Positions 52,607-62,955 of a DNA stretch of 64,000 bases are shown here, piece by piece. The notes beneath the pieces are model-generated. The model did no database searches. It worked only from the letters and a program-made list of their open reading frames with translations, and had not been told where the DNA came from. Position numbers and translations under genes: made by a program. The DNA comes from an uncultured Opitutales bacterium (GTDB taxonomy: Bacteria; Verrucomicrobiota; Verrucomicrobiia; Opitutales; Intestinicryptomonadaceae): contig CALXNZ010000004.1 of assembly GCA_944389885.1 (NCBI GenBank), positions 1 through 64,000 of the forward strand, written 5' to 3'. Within the stretch, counting starts at the first letter, position 1, and each line of letters begins with the position of its first letter.

Positions 52607-54076
52607 ATGAAAATGAAAATTCTGATGATTGCCTCCGAATGCGCGCCCTTTTCTAAGGTCGGAGGATTGGCCGATATGGTATCGTCGCTTTCAAAGCAGT
52701 TTGCGGAGTCCGGCTGCGAAGTGAAAGTTTTTACCCCTTTTTATTCATCAATCAAGCGCACCGCAAAGTTTAAGAAGAACTTGGCTCCCTTAAGCGTCCA
52801 TATGGGGCTTGGTATCGAGGAATTCGCGGCAGTTTGGTCCGCAAATCTCGGCAAGGCGGAGGTCTTGCTTGTGGAGTTCAACAGATTCTTCGACAGGGCC
52901 GGCATATACAACTATAACGGCGTGTCGTTTGACGACAACGGCGGCCGTTTCGCTTTCCTTTGCAGATCCGCTATGGATTGGTGCTTGGCGTCGGGCTGGT
53001 ATCCCGATGTGGTGCACTGCCACGATTGGCCGGCAGGACTGATACCTGTTTATCTGAACACGACCCTTCGCAATTCTCCGCTCGGCCGCTCCGCAAGCAT
53101 ATTTACCATACACAATCTGCAACACCAGGGAATCTTCGATCGCGGAGTTCTCGAGTATGCGGGTATTTCAATGCGCGAGTTTAGGCAGGATTCGTGCGAA
53201 TCAATGGGCATGCTCAACATGCTTAAAGGCGGGCTTTACAACGCTACAAAAATCACTACCGTAAGCCCGACCTACGCCAAGGAAATCAGGACTTCCGAAT
53301 ACGGATGCGGGCTCGACGGGGTTCTGCGCTTCAGGGCAGCCGATCTCATAGGAATATTAAACGGAATTGACGTAAAAGAATGGAATCCCGCTTCCGATAA
53401 ATTGATTCCGGCAAATTACGATGTATCGTCTCCGGACGGGAAAGCGGTTTGCAAGGCAGCTCTGCAAGAGCGTATGGGCTTGAAAAACGACCCGAAAATT
53501 CCGGTTTTCGGAGTGGTGTCGAGGTTGTACGACCAAAAAGGCCTGGATTTGCTTGCCAGAATAGCCCAACCTCTTGTGGATAATATGTCAATTCAGATAG
53601 CCGTTCTCGGGAGCGGGGAACCGTGGCTCGAAGGGGCATTTAAGAGTCTTACAGCCGCAAATCCCGGAAAGATAGGCTCTTATATCGGATACGACAACGA
53701 ATTGTCCCACCTGATTGAGGCCGGTTCAGATTTCTTCTTAATGCCAAGCAGATTTGAACCTTGCGGCCTAAACCAGATGTATTCCATGCGCTATGGCACT
53801 CTGCCGATAGTCCGTTCTACGGGAGGCTTGGCGGATACCGTGTCCCAGTATGTGGAAGGAACCGGGCAGGGGGACGGATTCTTGTTCGATTCCGCCACTT
53901 GCGACGCCCTATATAATACCATCGGCTGGGCTTGCTCCACATGGTATGACAGGCCTTCTGATATCCTATCCCTGCGCCGCAATGCAATGAACAAGGATTT
54001 CTCCTGGGAGGTTTCGGCAAAGAGCTACGAACAAGTTTATAAGTGGGCGATAGAATCGAGGACTGCGGCGTTTTAA
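52607..54076 (+). CDS. glgA: Glycogen synthase (ADP-glucose)
   Basis: 489-residue GT5 enzyme adding glucose from ADP-glucose to glycogen. The N-terminal MIASECAPFSKVGGLADMV contains the KVGG nucleotide-binding motif. Further matches are VHCHDWPAGLIPVYL, TIHNLQHQG, TVSPTYAKEI, LNGIDVKEWNP, and the C-terminal PSRFEPCGLNQMYSMRYG and RSTGGLADTV. A second ATG at 52613 is possible. Confidence 0.97.
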   Translation: MKMKILMIASECAPFSKVGGLADMVSSLSKQFAESGCEVKVFTPFYSSIKRTAKFKKNLAPLSVHMGLGIEEFAAVWSANLGKAEVLLVEFNRFFDRAGIYNYNGVSFDDNGGRFAFLCRSAMDWCLASGWYPDVVHCHDWPAGLIPVYLNTTLRNSPLGRSASIFTIHNLQHQGIFDRGVLEYAGISMREFRQDSCESMGMLNMLKGGLYNATKITTVSPTYAKEIRTSEYGCGLDGVLRFRAADLIGILNGIDVKEWNPASDKLIPANYDVSSPDGKAVCKAALQERMGLKNDPKIPVFGVVSRLYDQKGLDLLARIAQPLVDNMSIQIAVLGSGEPWLEGAFKSLTAANPGKIGSYIGYDNELSHLIEAGSDFFLMPSRFEPCGLNQMYSMRYGTLPIVRSTGGLADTVSQYVEGTGQGDGFLFDSATCDALYNTIGWACSTWYDRPSDILSLRRNAMNKDFSWEVSAKSYEQVYKWAIESRTAAF

Positions 54077-54129
54077 ACTTCCCTATCTGAAATATCTGTT
54101 TACGGAGCAGGGTGAAGTAGGATTAAAAA

Positions 54130-56670
54130 ATGGAAATAGAGCATCTCACCAGCAGAATTTATTCTCCTGCAGACATACCTTTGTGGCTGCGGCGAACCAT
54201 GTCCGATTGGGAGTCGAGATTCTCTGCGGAGGCGCTTGCCTACGGGCGAAAACTATATAAAGACAACGCGATTTTCGAGCTTGAATTAAAGGGTGGCGAG
54301 GCTATCGCATGCGCCCGCATAAACGGAGAATCTCCCTATACTGTAATCGACTTTGATGACGGGGATTCATCGTTCTCATACAGGGGCTCGCAAGACGACA
54401 AATTCCTGACCGCCTCTCTCGCCGTTGCAGGATTTTATGAAATAGAGGAACTTTTGGCAAACGTGCTGGCCGAACAAGGCGATATAGATTTTCCGGATTT
54501 GCAAAGCAGCCCTATTGACGACAAGAAAGATTCGGCGCCTAAAACGCAATCGTCCCCGGATACTTCAAAGCCTCCCGCGTTCAAAGAAGATTCGCGTCCG
54601 CCGCGCCGCCTGCTCCTGGTGTTTGAATCAAAAAGAACAGGGCTAAAATTCGACGCTTATTGGCGCGACGGGAAATCCGCCCGCGGAAGAAGGGCTTTCG
54701 GCTCCAAATGCGCGCCTATAGAATCGCTGTGCTCGGCGGAGTGTGAAAGCCTGATACGTCTGGCAAACTTTGCGCGCAAGGCGGGGTTTAAATATTCGTC
54801 CGATTCTTATTTGCTTTCGGATATATCTAAAATTTCCCCGTTTATGTCTCACACTCTGAATAAATGGAGGGAATATTTCGATATACGCAAAGATCGCAAC
54901 GTGGATTTGCTCGCCCTGGGAGAGCGTCGCTTGAAGCTCACTTCAACCGCCAATGCCGCCAATTCCGGCGAGTCGGACTTCGACGTCGTATGGACTCCCA
55001 CTGTGGGGGATTGTGAAATCGATTCCGCCGAATTTCAGAAGCTCTGTTCCGGCGATTCTTCTTTGCGCATATTGCCAAATTATGGAATAGTGAAATTTTC
55101 CATGTCCGATGCGGGATTTGTCCGCAAAGTTGAAAGCGCCCGCGAATTCGGCTTTGAGCCCGGGAAAATACCGCGATACATGTTGTTGTCGCTGTCGGAT
55201 TTCGGCGAGCGCATGGAAATGTCCGGCGAGCTTAAGTCGTGGATGGAGTCCATACTAAAAAAGGACGGCGCCTCCGGTATGACTTTCCCGGACTTTCTCC
55301 GCAAATACCAGAAAAATGGTGTGGCTTGGGCTATTAGACTCTTTTCACACGGCTGCAACGCCATCATCGCCGACGAAATGGGATTGGGCAAAACCCTACA
55401 GTCCTTGGCATTGATAAACGCTTCAATTCGCCGTTCGGCAGATAGGGGTGAAATTCCTCCACGCTTTTTGGTGGTATGTCCGGCGAGCGTGATTCCGGTA
55501 TGGGTGTCGGAAACTTCAAAGTTCTTTCCGGATATGGTTTGCAATGTGGTGGATTCCAAATGCGATTTCTCAAAAGGCGACATACTTATTTCAAGCTATA
55601 CGCAGTTGAGGAGAAACAAGCTGTCTATAGAAAAAATCCGATTTAAAATCGCGGTTTTGGACGAGGCCCAATTTATAAAAAATCCCGACGCAAAGACCAC
55701 GTCTGCGTGTATGTCTATAAATGCCGAACACAAGCTCGCATTGACTGGCACTCCCGTCGAAAACAGGCTTTTGGATTTGTGGACCGTATTTAGATGGTTG
55801 ATGCCCGGCCTCATGGGCACTCGAAAGAACTTTGAGGACATGGTGAACGGAGATGTGCACGGAGATCTTGTAAAGTCGCTGCGGCGGCAGATAGCACCTT
55901 TCGTATTGAGAAGAATGAAATCGGAGGTTGCGGAGGAGCTTCCAGAAAAAATCTATGTGGATTTGAAGTGCCCATTGTCCGATCTCCAAAAGTCCGAATA
56001 TTCAAAGCTTCTGTTGGAGGCCCGCGGCGAAATGGGCAATTTGTCGCAGGCAAAGAGCAAAATTACGATTTTAGCACTTCTAACAAGATTGCGGCAGGTG
56101 TCTTGCGACGCTATGCTTCTGCCGTGGGTAGCTCCACAACAAACCTCCGAAGTGGGCGGCAAGCTTTCTGTCTTGGGCGACAAGATTGAGGAACTGTTCC
56201 TCGGAGGGAAAAAAATTCTGATTTTCAGCCAATTCACAAAATTTTTGGATCTTGTAAGAAGTGTCATCTTACCGCGCGTAGGAGAGGGGAATATCTATGA
56301 ACTCACTGGTTCCACCCGCGATAGGGCAAAGCCTGTGGATTCTTTCCAGAATGCAAAGGGCGGCGCTGTGATGCTCGCAAGCCTCCGCGCGGCCGGAACG
56401 GGCATAACGCTCTCTACGGCCGATTATGTATTTATCGCGGATCCATGGTGGAATCCTGCGGTTGAAGAGCAGGCCATAGACAGGGTGCACCGCATAGGCA
56501 GGCACGGAGAGGTGTTTGTTTATAGATTGATAGCCCAAGATACTGTTGAAGACCGTGTCAGAGCTTTGCAAACACGCAAAAGAAAGCTTTTTGACGATAT
56601 ATTTGAAGGTTTGAAAGATGTTTCTTCGGGGTCGCGATTTGCCGAGACAATAGCTGAAATTTTGAAATGA
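54130..56670 (+). CDS. SNF2-family DNA helicase with degenerate SWIM-like N-terminus
   Basis: 846 residues. The C-terminal ATPase (about 390-846) has DEMGLGKTLQ (Walker A), DEAQFIKN (Walker B), LTGTPVENRLLDLW, IFSQFTKFLDL and QAIDRVHRIGR. The first 110 residues resemble a SWIM zinc finger (ALAYGRKLYKDNAIFELEL, SPYTVIDFDDGDSSFSY), but the Cys and His zinc ligands are absent. Residues 155-390 resemble the middle region of bacterial SNF2 proteins. Role in DNA or RNA polymerase remodelling is inferred. The next gene starts 7 bases on. Confidence 0.92.
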   Translation: MEIEHLTSRIYSPADIPLWLRRTMSDWESRFSAEALAYGRKLYKDNAIFELELKGGEAIACARINGESPYTVIDFDDGDSSFSYRGSQDDKFLTASLAVAGFYEIEELLANVLAEQGDIDFPDLQSSPIDDKKDSAPKTQSSPDTSKPPAFKEDSRPPRRLLLVFESKRTGLKFDAYWRDGKSARGRRAFGSKCAPIESLCSAECESLIRLANFARKAGFKYSSDSYLLSDISKISPFMSHTLNKWREYFDIRKDRNVDLLALGERRLKLTSTANAANSGESDFDVVWTPTVGDCEIDSAEFQKLCSGDSSLRILPNYGIVKFSMSDAGFVRKVESAREFGFEPGKIPRYMLLSLSDFGERMEMSGELKSWMESILKKDGASGMTFPDFLRKYQKNGVAWAIRLFSHGCNAIIADEMGLGKTLQSLALINASIRRSADRGEIPPRFLVVCPASVIPVWVSETSKFFPDMVCNVVDSKCDFSKGDILISSYTQLRRNKLSIEKIRFKIAVLDEAQFIKNPDAKTTSACMSINAEHKLALTGTPVENRLLDLWTVFRWLMPGLMGTRKNFEDMVNGDVHGDLVKSLRRQIAPFVLRRMKSEVAEELPEKIYVDLKCPLSDLQKSEYSKLLLEARGEMGNLSQAKSKITILALLTRLRQVSCDAMLLPWVAPQQTSEVGGKLSVLGDKIEELFLGGKKILIFSQFTKFLDLVRSVILPRVGEGNIYELTGSTRDRAKPVDSFQNAKGGAVMLASLRAAGTGITLSTADYVFIADPWWNPAVEEQAIDRVHRIGRHGEVFVYRLIAQDTVEDRVRALQTRKRKLFDDIFEGLKDVSSGSRFAETIAEILK

Positions 56671-56677
56671 GGTTGAT

Positions 56678-57427
56678 ATGAAAATATATTCGTGGAACGT
56701 AAACGGCTTGCGCGCAATCATTAAAAAGAATTTTTATGAATTTGTGGAATCCGAAAAACCTGATATATTGTGCCTTCAGGAAACTAAGATTTCAGACGAT
56801 CTGGTGGGGGATTTTTCAGAACTGCCATTTAAATATAAAATATTTAATTGCGCAGAGCGGAAGGGATATTCGGGGACGGCTATTCTTTCAAACATTAAGC
56901 CTGTCTCAACGTCGTCATTCAATCTTGAGGGGCATCCCTTTGAGGGACGTATAAGCGCGGCGGAGTTTGACGATTTTATGCTGGTGAGCGCCTACGTTCC
57001 AAATTCCCAATCTGATTTGGCAAGATTGGGATACAGGCACAAGTCTTGGGATGTCGATTTTGCAAATTATTTAAAAGGCCTTGGAAAAAGAATCATAGTG
57101 TGCGGAGATTTTAACGTTGCCCATGAGGAAATTGATTTGGCCCGCCCAAACGACAATCACTTTAGCGCGGGGTTTACCGACGAAGAACGCGAAGGTTTCG
57201 GCATGATTTTGGAAACGGTTCCCCTCGTCGATATTTGGAGACTTAGAAATCCCGATAAGGTCGGGTACACATGGTGGAGCTATCGCGGCGGGGCGCGCGC
57301 GCGCAACGTTGGGTGGAGAATAGATTATTTTTTGGTGTCTCCGGATATAGTTGCCTCCGTAGAGGATTGCGGCATATCCGCAGAGATTGAGGGCTCGGAT
57401 CATTGCCCGGTTTGGCTGAAGTTGTAG
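56678..57427 (+). CDS. xth: Exodeoxyribonuclease III-type AP endonuclease
   Basis: 249 residues of the exonuclease III family (ExoA/XthA), acting in base-excision repair. Conserved blocks are SWNVNGLRAIIKK, CLQETKISD (metal Glu), CGDFNVAHEEIDL, WWSYRGGARARNVGWRIDYFL and the catalytic GSDHCPVWLKL. It probably shares a transcript with the SNF2 gene. The 257 bases after it hold a short CTCC/GGAG hairpin but no gene. Confidence 0.96.
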   Translation: MKIYSWNVNGLRAIIKKNFYEFVESEKPDILCLQETKISDDLVGDFSELPFKYKIFNCAERKGYSGTAILSNIKPVSTSSFNLEGHPFEGRISAAEFDDFMLVSAYVPNSQSDLARLGYRHKSWDVDFANYLKGLGKRIIVCGDFNVAHEEIDLARPNDNHFSAGFTDEEREGFGMILETVPLVDIWRLRNPDKVGYTWWSYRGGARARNVGWRIDYFLVSPDIVASVEDCGISAEIEGSDHCPVWLKL

Positions 57428-57684
57428 AAATTTTATCCTCCAAGCCATTGTCCATGAAAAATCCTCCTTTTGGAGAATGGATATTCCGCATGCTTGTCAA
57501 TGTCATCTTTAGTCATGTTAAACCGTGTCAACAACGGCAAATAAATTTAAATGGGGCATATTGAAAAAATAAAGAAAACATTCCGGAAAAGCGTAGATGG
57601 GTATAGAAATTGATGCCGGAAAATAGTCCCACAATCTAAAAAAGCTTTATTTAATTGATATTTTTTATTATCGTAAAATTTCAA

Positions 57685-59061
57685 ATGAAGAACGCGTATT
57701 CAAAGATTTTTTCTTATGTGGCCATAGCGCTCGCCCTTATGGCATTATCGGGATTGGCTGAGGCAAGCCCGACATATTCCGTGCGTGTTGACGGGGTCAT
57801 TTCTTCGCCGCAGCTTTCCATAATTAAGCGCGCGATAAGGGCTGCAAACTCCGACGGCGCAAAAGTCCTCATTCTGGACATGAACACTCCGGGGGGGGAT
57901 TTGGATACAACTCTTAAAATAATGGACGCCCTGTCGAATTTTAACGGCAAAACCGTGTGCTATGTAAATTCGGACGCGATAAGCGCGGGCTCGTTTATTG
58001 CTTGCGCTTGCGACGAAATATGGTTTTCTCCGCGGGGCGTTATGGGAGCGGCGGAGGCTGTCACTATGACGGGAGGCGATATCGACAATTCAATGCGCAG
58101 GAAGCTGACGTCGTTTTTAGGGGCAAAAGTGCGCGCCGCAAATTCCGACAATTCGCGCAGATCCGATGTGCAACGGGCGATGAACGACCCCGATTTCGTA
58201 TTCAAAATCGGCGACAGGACAATAAAAAATAAGGGCGAACTCTTGAGCCTTACCGCGGCGGAGGCTGTTGAAAAAATAAACGGAATACCGCTTTTGGCAA
58301 ACGGTATCGCCGAAAATATAGAGCAATTAGCGGAAAAATTGACGGAAAATTCCAAAGATTCTGAATTGAAAAAATTGAAGATAACTTGGGCGGAATCTTG
58401 CGCAAAATATATGTCATCATTGTCTCCCCTAATTTTGGGCGTTGCTTTTTTCTTAGTGTTTATAGATATAAAATCGGGAAGCCTCGGATTATTTTCCATT
58501 GTAGGAGTGGTTCTGGCATTGATTGTTTTTGTAGGGGCGAATATGTCGGGCTTGGCGGGATACGAGGCGTTCCTTGTTTTTATATTGGGGGCATTCCTGC
58601 TCTTTGGAGAGTTGTTCTTCTTTCCCGGAGTTGTCATACCAGCGCTAATCGGTTGCGTATTGATGGTAGGCTCTTTGATATGGGCCCTCGGAGATGTTTG
58701 GTTGCCGCGCGGATTGGAGTATAATATGCATGGAATTCTCATCGCAGCAGGCAAGGTAATGGGGGGAATAGTTATCGCGGTTTTAGCGCTCTTGGCTTTC
58801 GGAAGATTTTTGGCCTCCAAATCCGCATGGAGGGGGTTCGTGTTAAGTTCGGTCCAAACCGGAGCATCTCCCAGCGAAATTGTCGCGGAAATCCACGTAG
58901 GCGACAAGGGCGTTGCGGAAACACCCTTGTCCCCAAGCGGAAGAATACGCGTGAACGGAATCATCGCAGACGCGACGTCGGTTTTCGGCCCGATAGCTTC
59001 CGGAGATAAAATAGAAATCGTGGCTAAAAAAGATTTTTATTTTATTGTAAAAAAATCGTGA
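57685..59061 (+). CDS. NfeD-family membrane-bound ClpP-class serine protease
   Basis: 458 residues: a signal-peptide-like N-terminus, then a ClpP-class protease domain with DMNTPGGDLDTTLKIMDAL and a Ser nucleophile in DAISAGSFIACACDEI, then four or five membrane helices (about 255-385) and a C-terminal NfeD OB-fold. Such proteins occur with flotillins (as here) and process membrane proteins. The start at 57685 begins the signal sequence; the frame extends back to 57655. It heads the NfeD-NfeD-flotillin operon. Confidence 0.92.
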   Translation: MKNAYSKIFSYVAIALALMALSGLAEASPTYSVRVDGVISSPQLSIIKRAIRAANSDGAKVLILDMNTPGGDLDTTLKIMDALSNFNGKTVCYVNSDAISAGSFIACACDEIWFSPRGVMGAAEAVTMTGGDIDNSMRRKLTSFLGAKVRAANSDNSRRSDVQRAMNDPDFVFKIGDRTIKNKGELLSLTAAEAVEKINGIPLLANGIAENIEQLAEKLTENSKDSELKKLKITWAESCAKYMSSLSPLILGVAFFLVFIDIKSGSLGLFSIVGVVLALIVFVGANMSGLAGYEAFLVFILGAFLLFGELFFFPGVVIPALIGCVLMVGSLIWALGDVWLPRGLEYNMHGILIAAGKVMGGIVIAVLALLAFGRFLASKSAWRGFVLSSVQTGASPSEIVAEIHVGDKGVAETPLSPSGRIRVNGIIADATSVFGPIASGDKIEIVAKKDFYFIVKKS

Positions 59062-59087
59062 TTCTGATTCGGTAATCAAAGAGTTAT

Positions 59088-59549
59088 ATGGCGTTGATTT
59101 TAACTTTGTTTTTGGCTGGAACCGTGCTTGTCTTTATAGAGACTTTTGCGGTTGGAGGGGTTTTTGGAGTCTTGGGGGTCGCCGCTTATGCTTGGGCGGT
59201 CTGGGAAAGTTTCTCGGCATACGGAGCATTGGCCGCGATTTTCGCGGGATTATTGAGCGTTTTATTGTGCGCGGCGGCTATACTGGTCTGGATATATGTA
59301 ATACCAAAAACAGCCATAGGCAAGCACTTATACCTTAATACGTCGGAAAGCGGAACCGCCCCAATGCCTAAATTTAACGATATGGTTGGTCGGAAGGGAA
59401 AAGCTCTGACTCTTTTGGCCCCGTCGGGGAAAATTGAAATCGATTCAATGCCTTTTGAGGCAAAAAGTCGGGTAGGGCATATCGACGCGGGGGAAGCAGT
59501 CGTCGTAGTCTCCGCTAACTCGTTTGAACTTATTGTGGAAAAATCATAA
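59088..59549 (+). CDS. Short NfeD-like protein
   Basis: 153 residues with two or three membrane helices (about 4-70) and a C-terminal OB-fold NfeD domain ([18 protein letters not shown] in parts, then [18 protein letters not shown]). It matches the short NfeD form lacking the protease domain, typically paired with a flotillin. It lies 26 bases after the long NfeD gene and 16 before floA. Confidence 0.88.
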   Translation: MALILTLFLAGTVLVFIETFAVGGVFGVLGVAAYAWAVWESFSAYGALAAIFAGLLSVLLCAAAILVWIYVIPKTAIGKHLYLNTSESGTAPMPKFNDMVGRKGKALTLLAPSGKIEIDSMPFEAKSRVGHIDAGEAVVVVSANSFELIVEKS

Positions 59550-59565
59550 TATTATTCATCTGCAT

Positions 59566-60579
59566 ATGACAACAATGACAATAGCATTCATTTTGCTCGG
59601 GATTGTCGGGCTAGTGATATTATTCGTGGTGATGAGCTTCATCAACACATGGCTTAAGGCTCTTTTAGCAGGAGCGTCGGTGAGTATGCTCACCCTGATT
59701 GCGATGCGCTTGCGCGGAGTTCCATACGGCATGATTGTGGATTCGCGCATAATGGCGGTTAAAGCAGGGCTCAACTTAACCATCAACCAACTTGAAGAAC
59801 ATTATTTGGCGGCGGGAAATCTAATTGCCACAATTCAGGCTCTCATAGCTTCCGAAAAAGCCGGCATGGATCTTTCTTGGAACCAGGCGTGCGCAATAGA
59901 CCTGGCAACTCGCGGAACGGGTAAAACCGTGGGCGAAGCCGTTAGGACTTCGATAAATCCAAAAGTAATCGATTGCCCCGCGCCGGCTTCGGGCAAAACC
60001 TCGATAGATGCGGTCGCTAAAGACGGCATTCAAGTAAAGGTTCGCGCCCGCGTGACTGTGCGCACAAATCTTGAGCGCTTTGTAGGAGGCGCCCAGGAAG
60101 AAACTATTATAGCGCGCGTCGGGGAGGGCATAGTCACTACGATAGGCTCTGCCGATACATATAAATTCGTATTGGAAAATCCTGACCGCATATCAAAAGT
60201 TGTTCTATCGAGAGGCCTCGATTCGGGAACCGCTTATGAAATACTATCGATTGACATAGCAGATGTAGATGTCGGCGATAATATAGGCGCAAAATTGCAG
60301 GAAGCTCAGGCTGAAGCCAATAAGAATATGGCCCAGGCCCAGGCGGAAATACGCCGCGCTGCCGCGGTGGCGCTTGAACAGGAAATGAAGGCCAGAGTCG
60401 AGGAGATGAAGGCTAAAGTCGTAGAGGCGGAAGCCCTTGTTCCGCAGGCCCTCGCGGAATCGCTTAGAAGCGGAAATATGGGTTTTATGGATTATTATAG
60501 AATGCAGAATATCCAGGCCGATACCTCTATGCGCGAATCCATATCCGGTGATAAAAAGCCCAATAAGGGCAAGCAGTAG
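59566..60579 (+). CDS. floA: Flotillin-like protein FloA
   Basis: 338 residues. An N-terminal hairpin membrane anchor (about 4-27 and 32-48) is followed by a PHB/SPFH domain, with [29 protein letters not shown] in parts, and a long coiled coil rich in Glu, Ala and Lys (about 235-290). It scaffolds ordered membrane domains. I chose the ATG at 59566, since upstream in-frame codons overlap the NfeD gene. Last gene of the operon. Confidence 0.95.
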   Translation: MTTMTIAFILLGIVGLVILFVVMSFINTWLKALLAGASVSMLTLIAMRLRGVPYGMIVDSRIMAVKAGLNLTINQLEEHYLAAGNLIATIQALIASEKAGMDLSWNQACAIDLATRGTGKTVGEAVRTSINPKVIDCPAPASGKTSIDAVAKDGIQVKVRARVTVRTNLERFVGGAQEETIIARVGEGIVTTIGSADTYKFVLENPDRISKVVLSRGLDSGTAYEILSIDIADVDVGDNIGAKLQEAQAEANKNMAQAQAEIRRAAAVALEQEMKARVEEMKAKVVEAEALVPQALAESLRSGNMGFMDYYRMQNIQADTSMRESISGDKKPNKGKQ

Positions 60580-60598
60580 ATTCAAGGCGTTTTACTTT

Positions 60599-60637
60599 TT
60601 AAAGGCGCGGAACTTTGCTTTTCCGCGCCTTTTTTTG
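60599..60637 (+). terminator. Rho-independent terminator
   Basis: AAAGGCGCGGAA (60601-60612) pairs with TTCCGCGCCTTT (60621-60632), followed by a T run to 60637. It ends the NfeD-FloA transcript. Confidence 0.93.
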
Positions 60638-60723
60638 TAAATTGTGCGAGAATTCGTCCACTTCTTTTTCCCGTAAAGATTTGACAAAAAATTCAGTCGG
60701 AATAAACAAAAAACGCAAAGAGT

Positions 60724-61686
60724 ATGAAAATCGAAGATTTTATCGATGGCGTTTCGTGGGGGCGCAAGGATTTGACAAACATAAAAGATTTGTCCCTGCG
60801 CGAAATAAATGAGATTTTTGCCCTGGCAAAACTCTTTAAATCCTCCCTTAAGACAGACGGCGCAAAACTTCCGTATTTAAAAGGGAAGACAGTTGTAAAC
60901 TTGTTCTTTGAGCCGAGCACCAGAACCCGAACGGCTTTTGAAATGGCCGCTCATAAGCTGGGTGCGGATGTCATTAGCGTGGCTTCCAATATATCTTCCT
61001 CCGTAAAAGGGGAAACTCTCAAAGACACTGCCCGCAACATTGAGGCGCTTATGTCGGATATGATTGTCGTCCGCCACAGCTCTGCCGGGGCTGCGCAGTA
61101 TCTTGCCGACAGGGTTAAAATTCCCGTTATTAACGCGGGCGACGGCGCCCACGCCCATCCGACCCAAGCGTTGCTCGACGCCTTTACCATGCGGGAGCAT
61201 TTTGGAGACGATATATCAGGCCTCAAAGTGACAATTCTCGGCGATATATTGTTTAGCCGCGTAGCCCGCTCAAATATTTACGCCCTCGACAAACTCGGCG
61301 CAAAAGTGACTCTCGCCGGCCCGTCGACTCTCGTTCCAGATGAGTTTAAAAGCTTGGGCGTGAACATATGCTACGACCTTCCGGAAGCGATTGCGGACGC
61401 GGATGTCGTAATGCTCCTGAGAATCCAACACGAGCGCCAAAGAGCCAACTACTTTCCTTCTATTTCCGAATACGCGTCTATTTTTGGATTGGGGGTTCGC
61501 CGCGAAAATCTTCTGAAAAAAGGCGCCATTATTATGCATCCCGGGCCCATCAACAGGGGCGTCGAACTCGATTCGGTTCTCGCCGATTCTGGAAGGTCGG
61601 TAATTCTCAATCAGGTCACGCACGGAGTCGCTGTGCGCATGGCTGTAATGAAACTGTGCATGGGCGCATCATTAAAGGGAAAATAA
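60724..61686 (+). CDS. pyrB: Aspartate carbamoyltransferase catalytic subunit
   Basis: 320 residues. It joins carbamoyl phosphate and aspartate, the second step of pyrimidine synthesis. The carbamoyl-phosphate loop FFEPSTRTRTAFE is present, with VRHSSAGAAQ, HAHPTQALLD and HPGPINRGVEL. A TTGACA lies at 60681-60686, about 40 bases ahead. It is followed by pyrC after 3 bases. Confidence 0.97.
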   Translation: MKIEDFIDGVSWGRKDLTNIKDLSLREINEIFALAKLFKSSLKTDGAKLPYLKGKTVVNLFFEPSTRTRTAFEMAAHKLGADVISVASNISSSVKGETLKDTARNIEALMSDMIVVRHSSAGAAQYLADRVKIPVINAGDGAHAHPTQALLDAFTMREHFGDDISGLKVTILGDILFSRVARSNIYALDKLGAKVTLAGPSTLVPDEFKSLGVNICYDLPEAIADADVVMLLRIQHERQRANYFPSISEYASIFGLGVRRENLLKKGAIIMHPGPINRGVELDSVLADSGRSVILNQVTHGVAVRMAVMKLCMGASLKGK

Positions 61687-61689
61687 ATC

Positions 61690-62955
61690 ATGAAAAAAGA
61701 ATTTATAATAAAGAACGCCAGGGTAATCGATCCGTCGCGAAAAATCGACTCGAAAGGAGATTTATTCGTAAGCGACGGCGTATTCGCAGAAAAAGTTTCC
61801 AAGGCGGCAAAAATCATAGACGCAGGAGGATTGGTAGTGGCTCCCGGTTTTGTGGATATGCACGCCCATTTGCGCGAACCCGGACAGACTAATAAAGAAT
61901 GCGTTGAAAGCGCGAGTATGGCGGCCGCAGCCGGCGGATTTACTTCGGTTCTGGCCATGCCGAACACTTCACCGGCCGCGGATTCTCCCTCGACCGTGAG
62001 ATTGATACGCGATATTATCGCGCAGAAGTCCAAGATAAAGATTTATCAGAGCGGTTGCATAACCGTGGGCCGGGCGGGCGAAAGGCTCGCTCCGTACGGA
62101 TCGTTGAAGAATCAAGGCATCATCGCCATTACAGACGACGGCTCTTGCGTTCAAAGCTGCGAAATTATGCGAAACGCCCTCGTTTATGCCAAGATGTTTG
62201 GCTTGTTGGTTCTCGACCATTGCCAGGAATACACTCTCACTGCTTCCGGACAAATGCACGAAGGCGAAACTTCTCTCAGGCTCGGGCTTGGCGGTTGGCC
62301 GCGCTCGGCGGAAGATATTATCGTTTCCCGCGATATTATCTTGGCTCATTACGCGAAGTGTCGCATACATTTGCAGCATATTTCGAGCGCTCTTTCAGTT
62401 GACATCATACGCCAGGGAAAACTTCGCGGGACAGCGGTTTCCGCGGAGGCAACACCCCATCATTTAGCGCTGCTCGACTCCATGGTGGGCAATTACGACA
62501 CCAACTACAAGATGTGCCCTCCGGTTCGCACGCAATCGGATATAGACGCCCTTATAGGAGGGCTCGCAGACGGCACGATAGATGTTATAGCCACGGACCA
62601 TGCCCCCCATTCGGCTACCGAAAAAGACTCGGAATTCGATAAGGCTCCATTCGGAATTACGGGCTTCGAGACAGCCTTCAGCGTTTGCCACGAAGTTCTC
62701 GTCAAATCCGGCGCGCTAAAACTTTCCAAACTCATATCCCTCATGTCGACTCGTCCGGCTGAGCTCTTGGGAATTGAGGCCGGCTCTCTCAAACCTGGAA
62801 CTCCCGCGGATTTCGTGATTCTAAATCCAAAGGAAAAATATGTTTATAACAAAACATTCTCGCGCTCTACAAATTCTCCATGGTGGGGCAAATCCCTTTG
62901 CGGGACGGTTGTAGCCACTTATGTAAACGGCAAATCCGTATTTGAGCGCAAATGA
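61690..62955 (+). CDS. pyrC: Dihydroorotase
   Basis: 421 residues, class I dihydroorotase with a TIM-barrel metal site: DMHAHLREPGQTNKE (metal His pair), LDHCQE, EATPHHLALLD and the catalytic ATDHAPHS. It closes carbamoyl aspartate to dihydroorotate. It is translationally coupled to the next gene by a 4-base overlap. Confidence 0.97.
   Translation: MKKEFIIKNARVIDPSRKIDSKGDLFVSDGVFAEKVSKAAKIIDAGGLVVAPGFVDMHAHLREPGQTNKECVESASMAAAAGGFTSVLAMPNTSPAADSPSTVRLIRDIIAQKSKIKIYQSGCITVGRAGERLAPYGSLKNQGIIAITDDGSCVQSCEIMRNALVYAKMFGLLVLDHCQEYTLTASGQMHEGETSLRLGLGGWPRSAEDIIVSRDIILAHYAKCRIHLQHISSALSVDIIRQGKLRGTAVSAEATPHHLALLDSMVGNYDTNYKMCPPVRTQSDIDALIGGLADGTIDVIATDHAPHSATEKDSEFDKAPFGITGFETAFSVCHEVLVKSGALKLSKLISLMSTRPAELLGIEAGSLKPGTPADFVILNPKEKYVYNKTFSRSTNSPWWGKSLCGTVVATYVNGKSVFERK

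Noticed and set aside
57960-58964. 334-residue minus-strand frame
   Set aside because: It is antisense to the NfeD protease gene; its length comes from codon bias in the real frame and it shows no domain.
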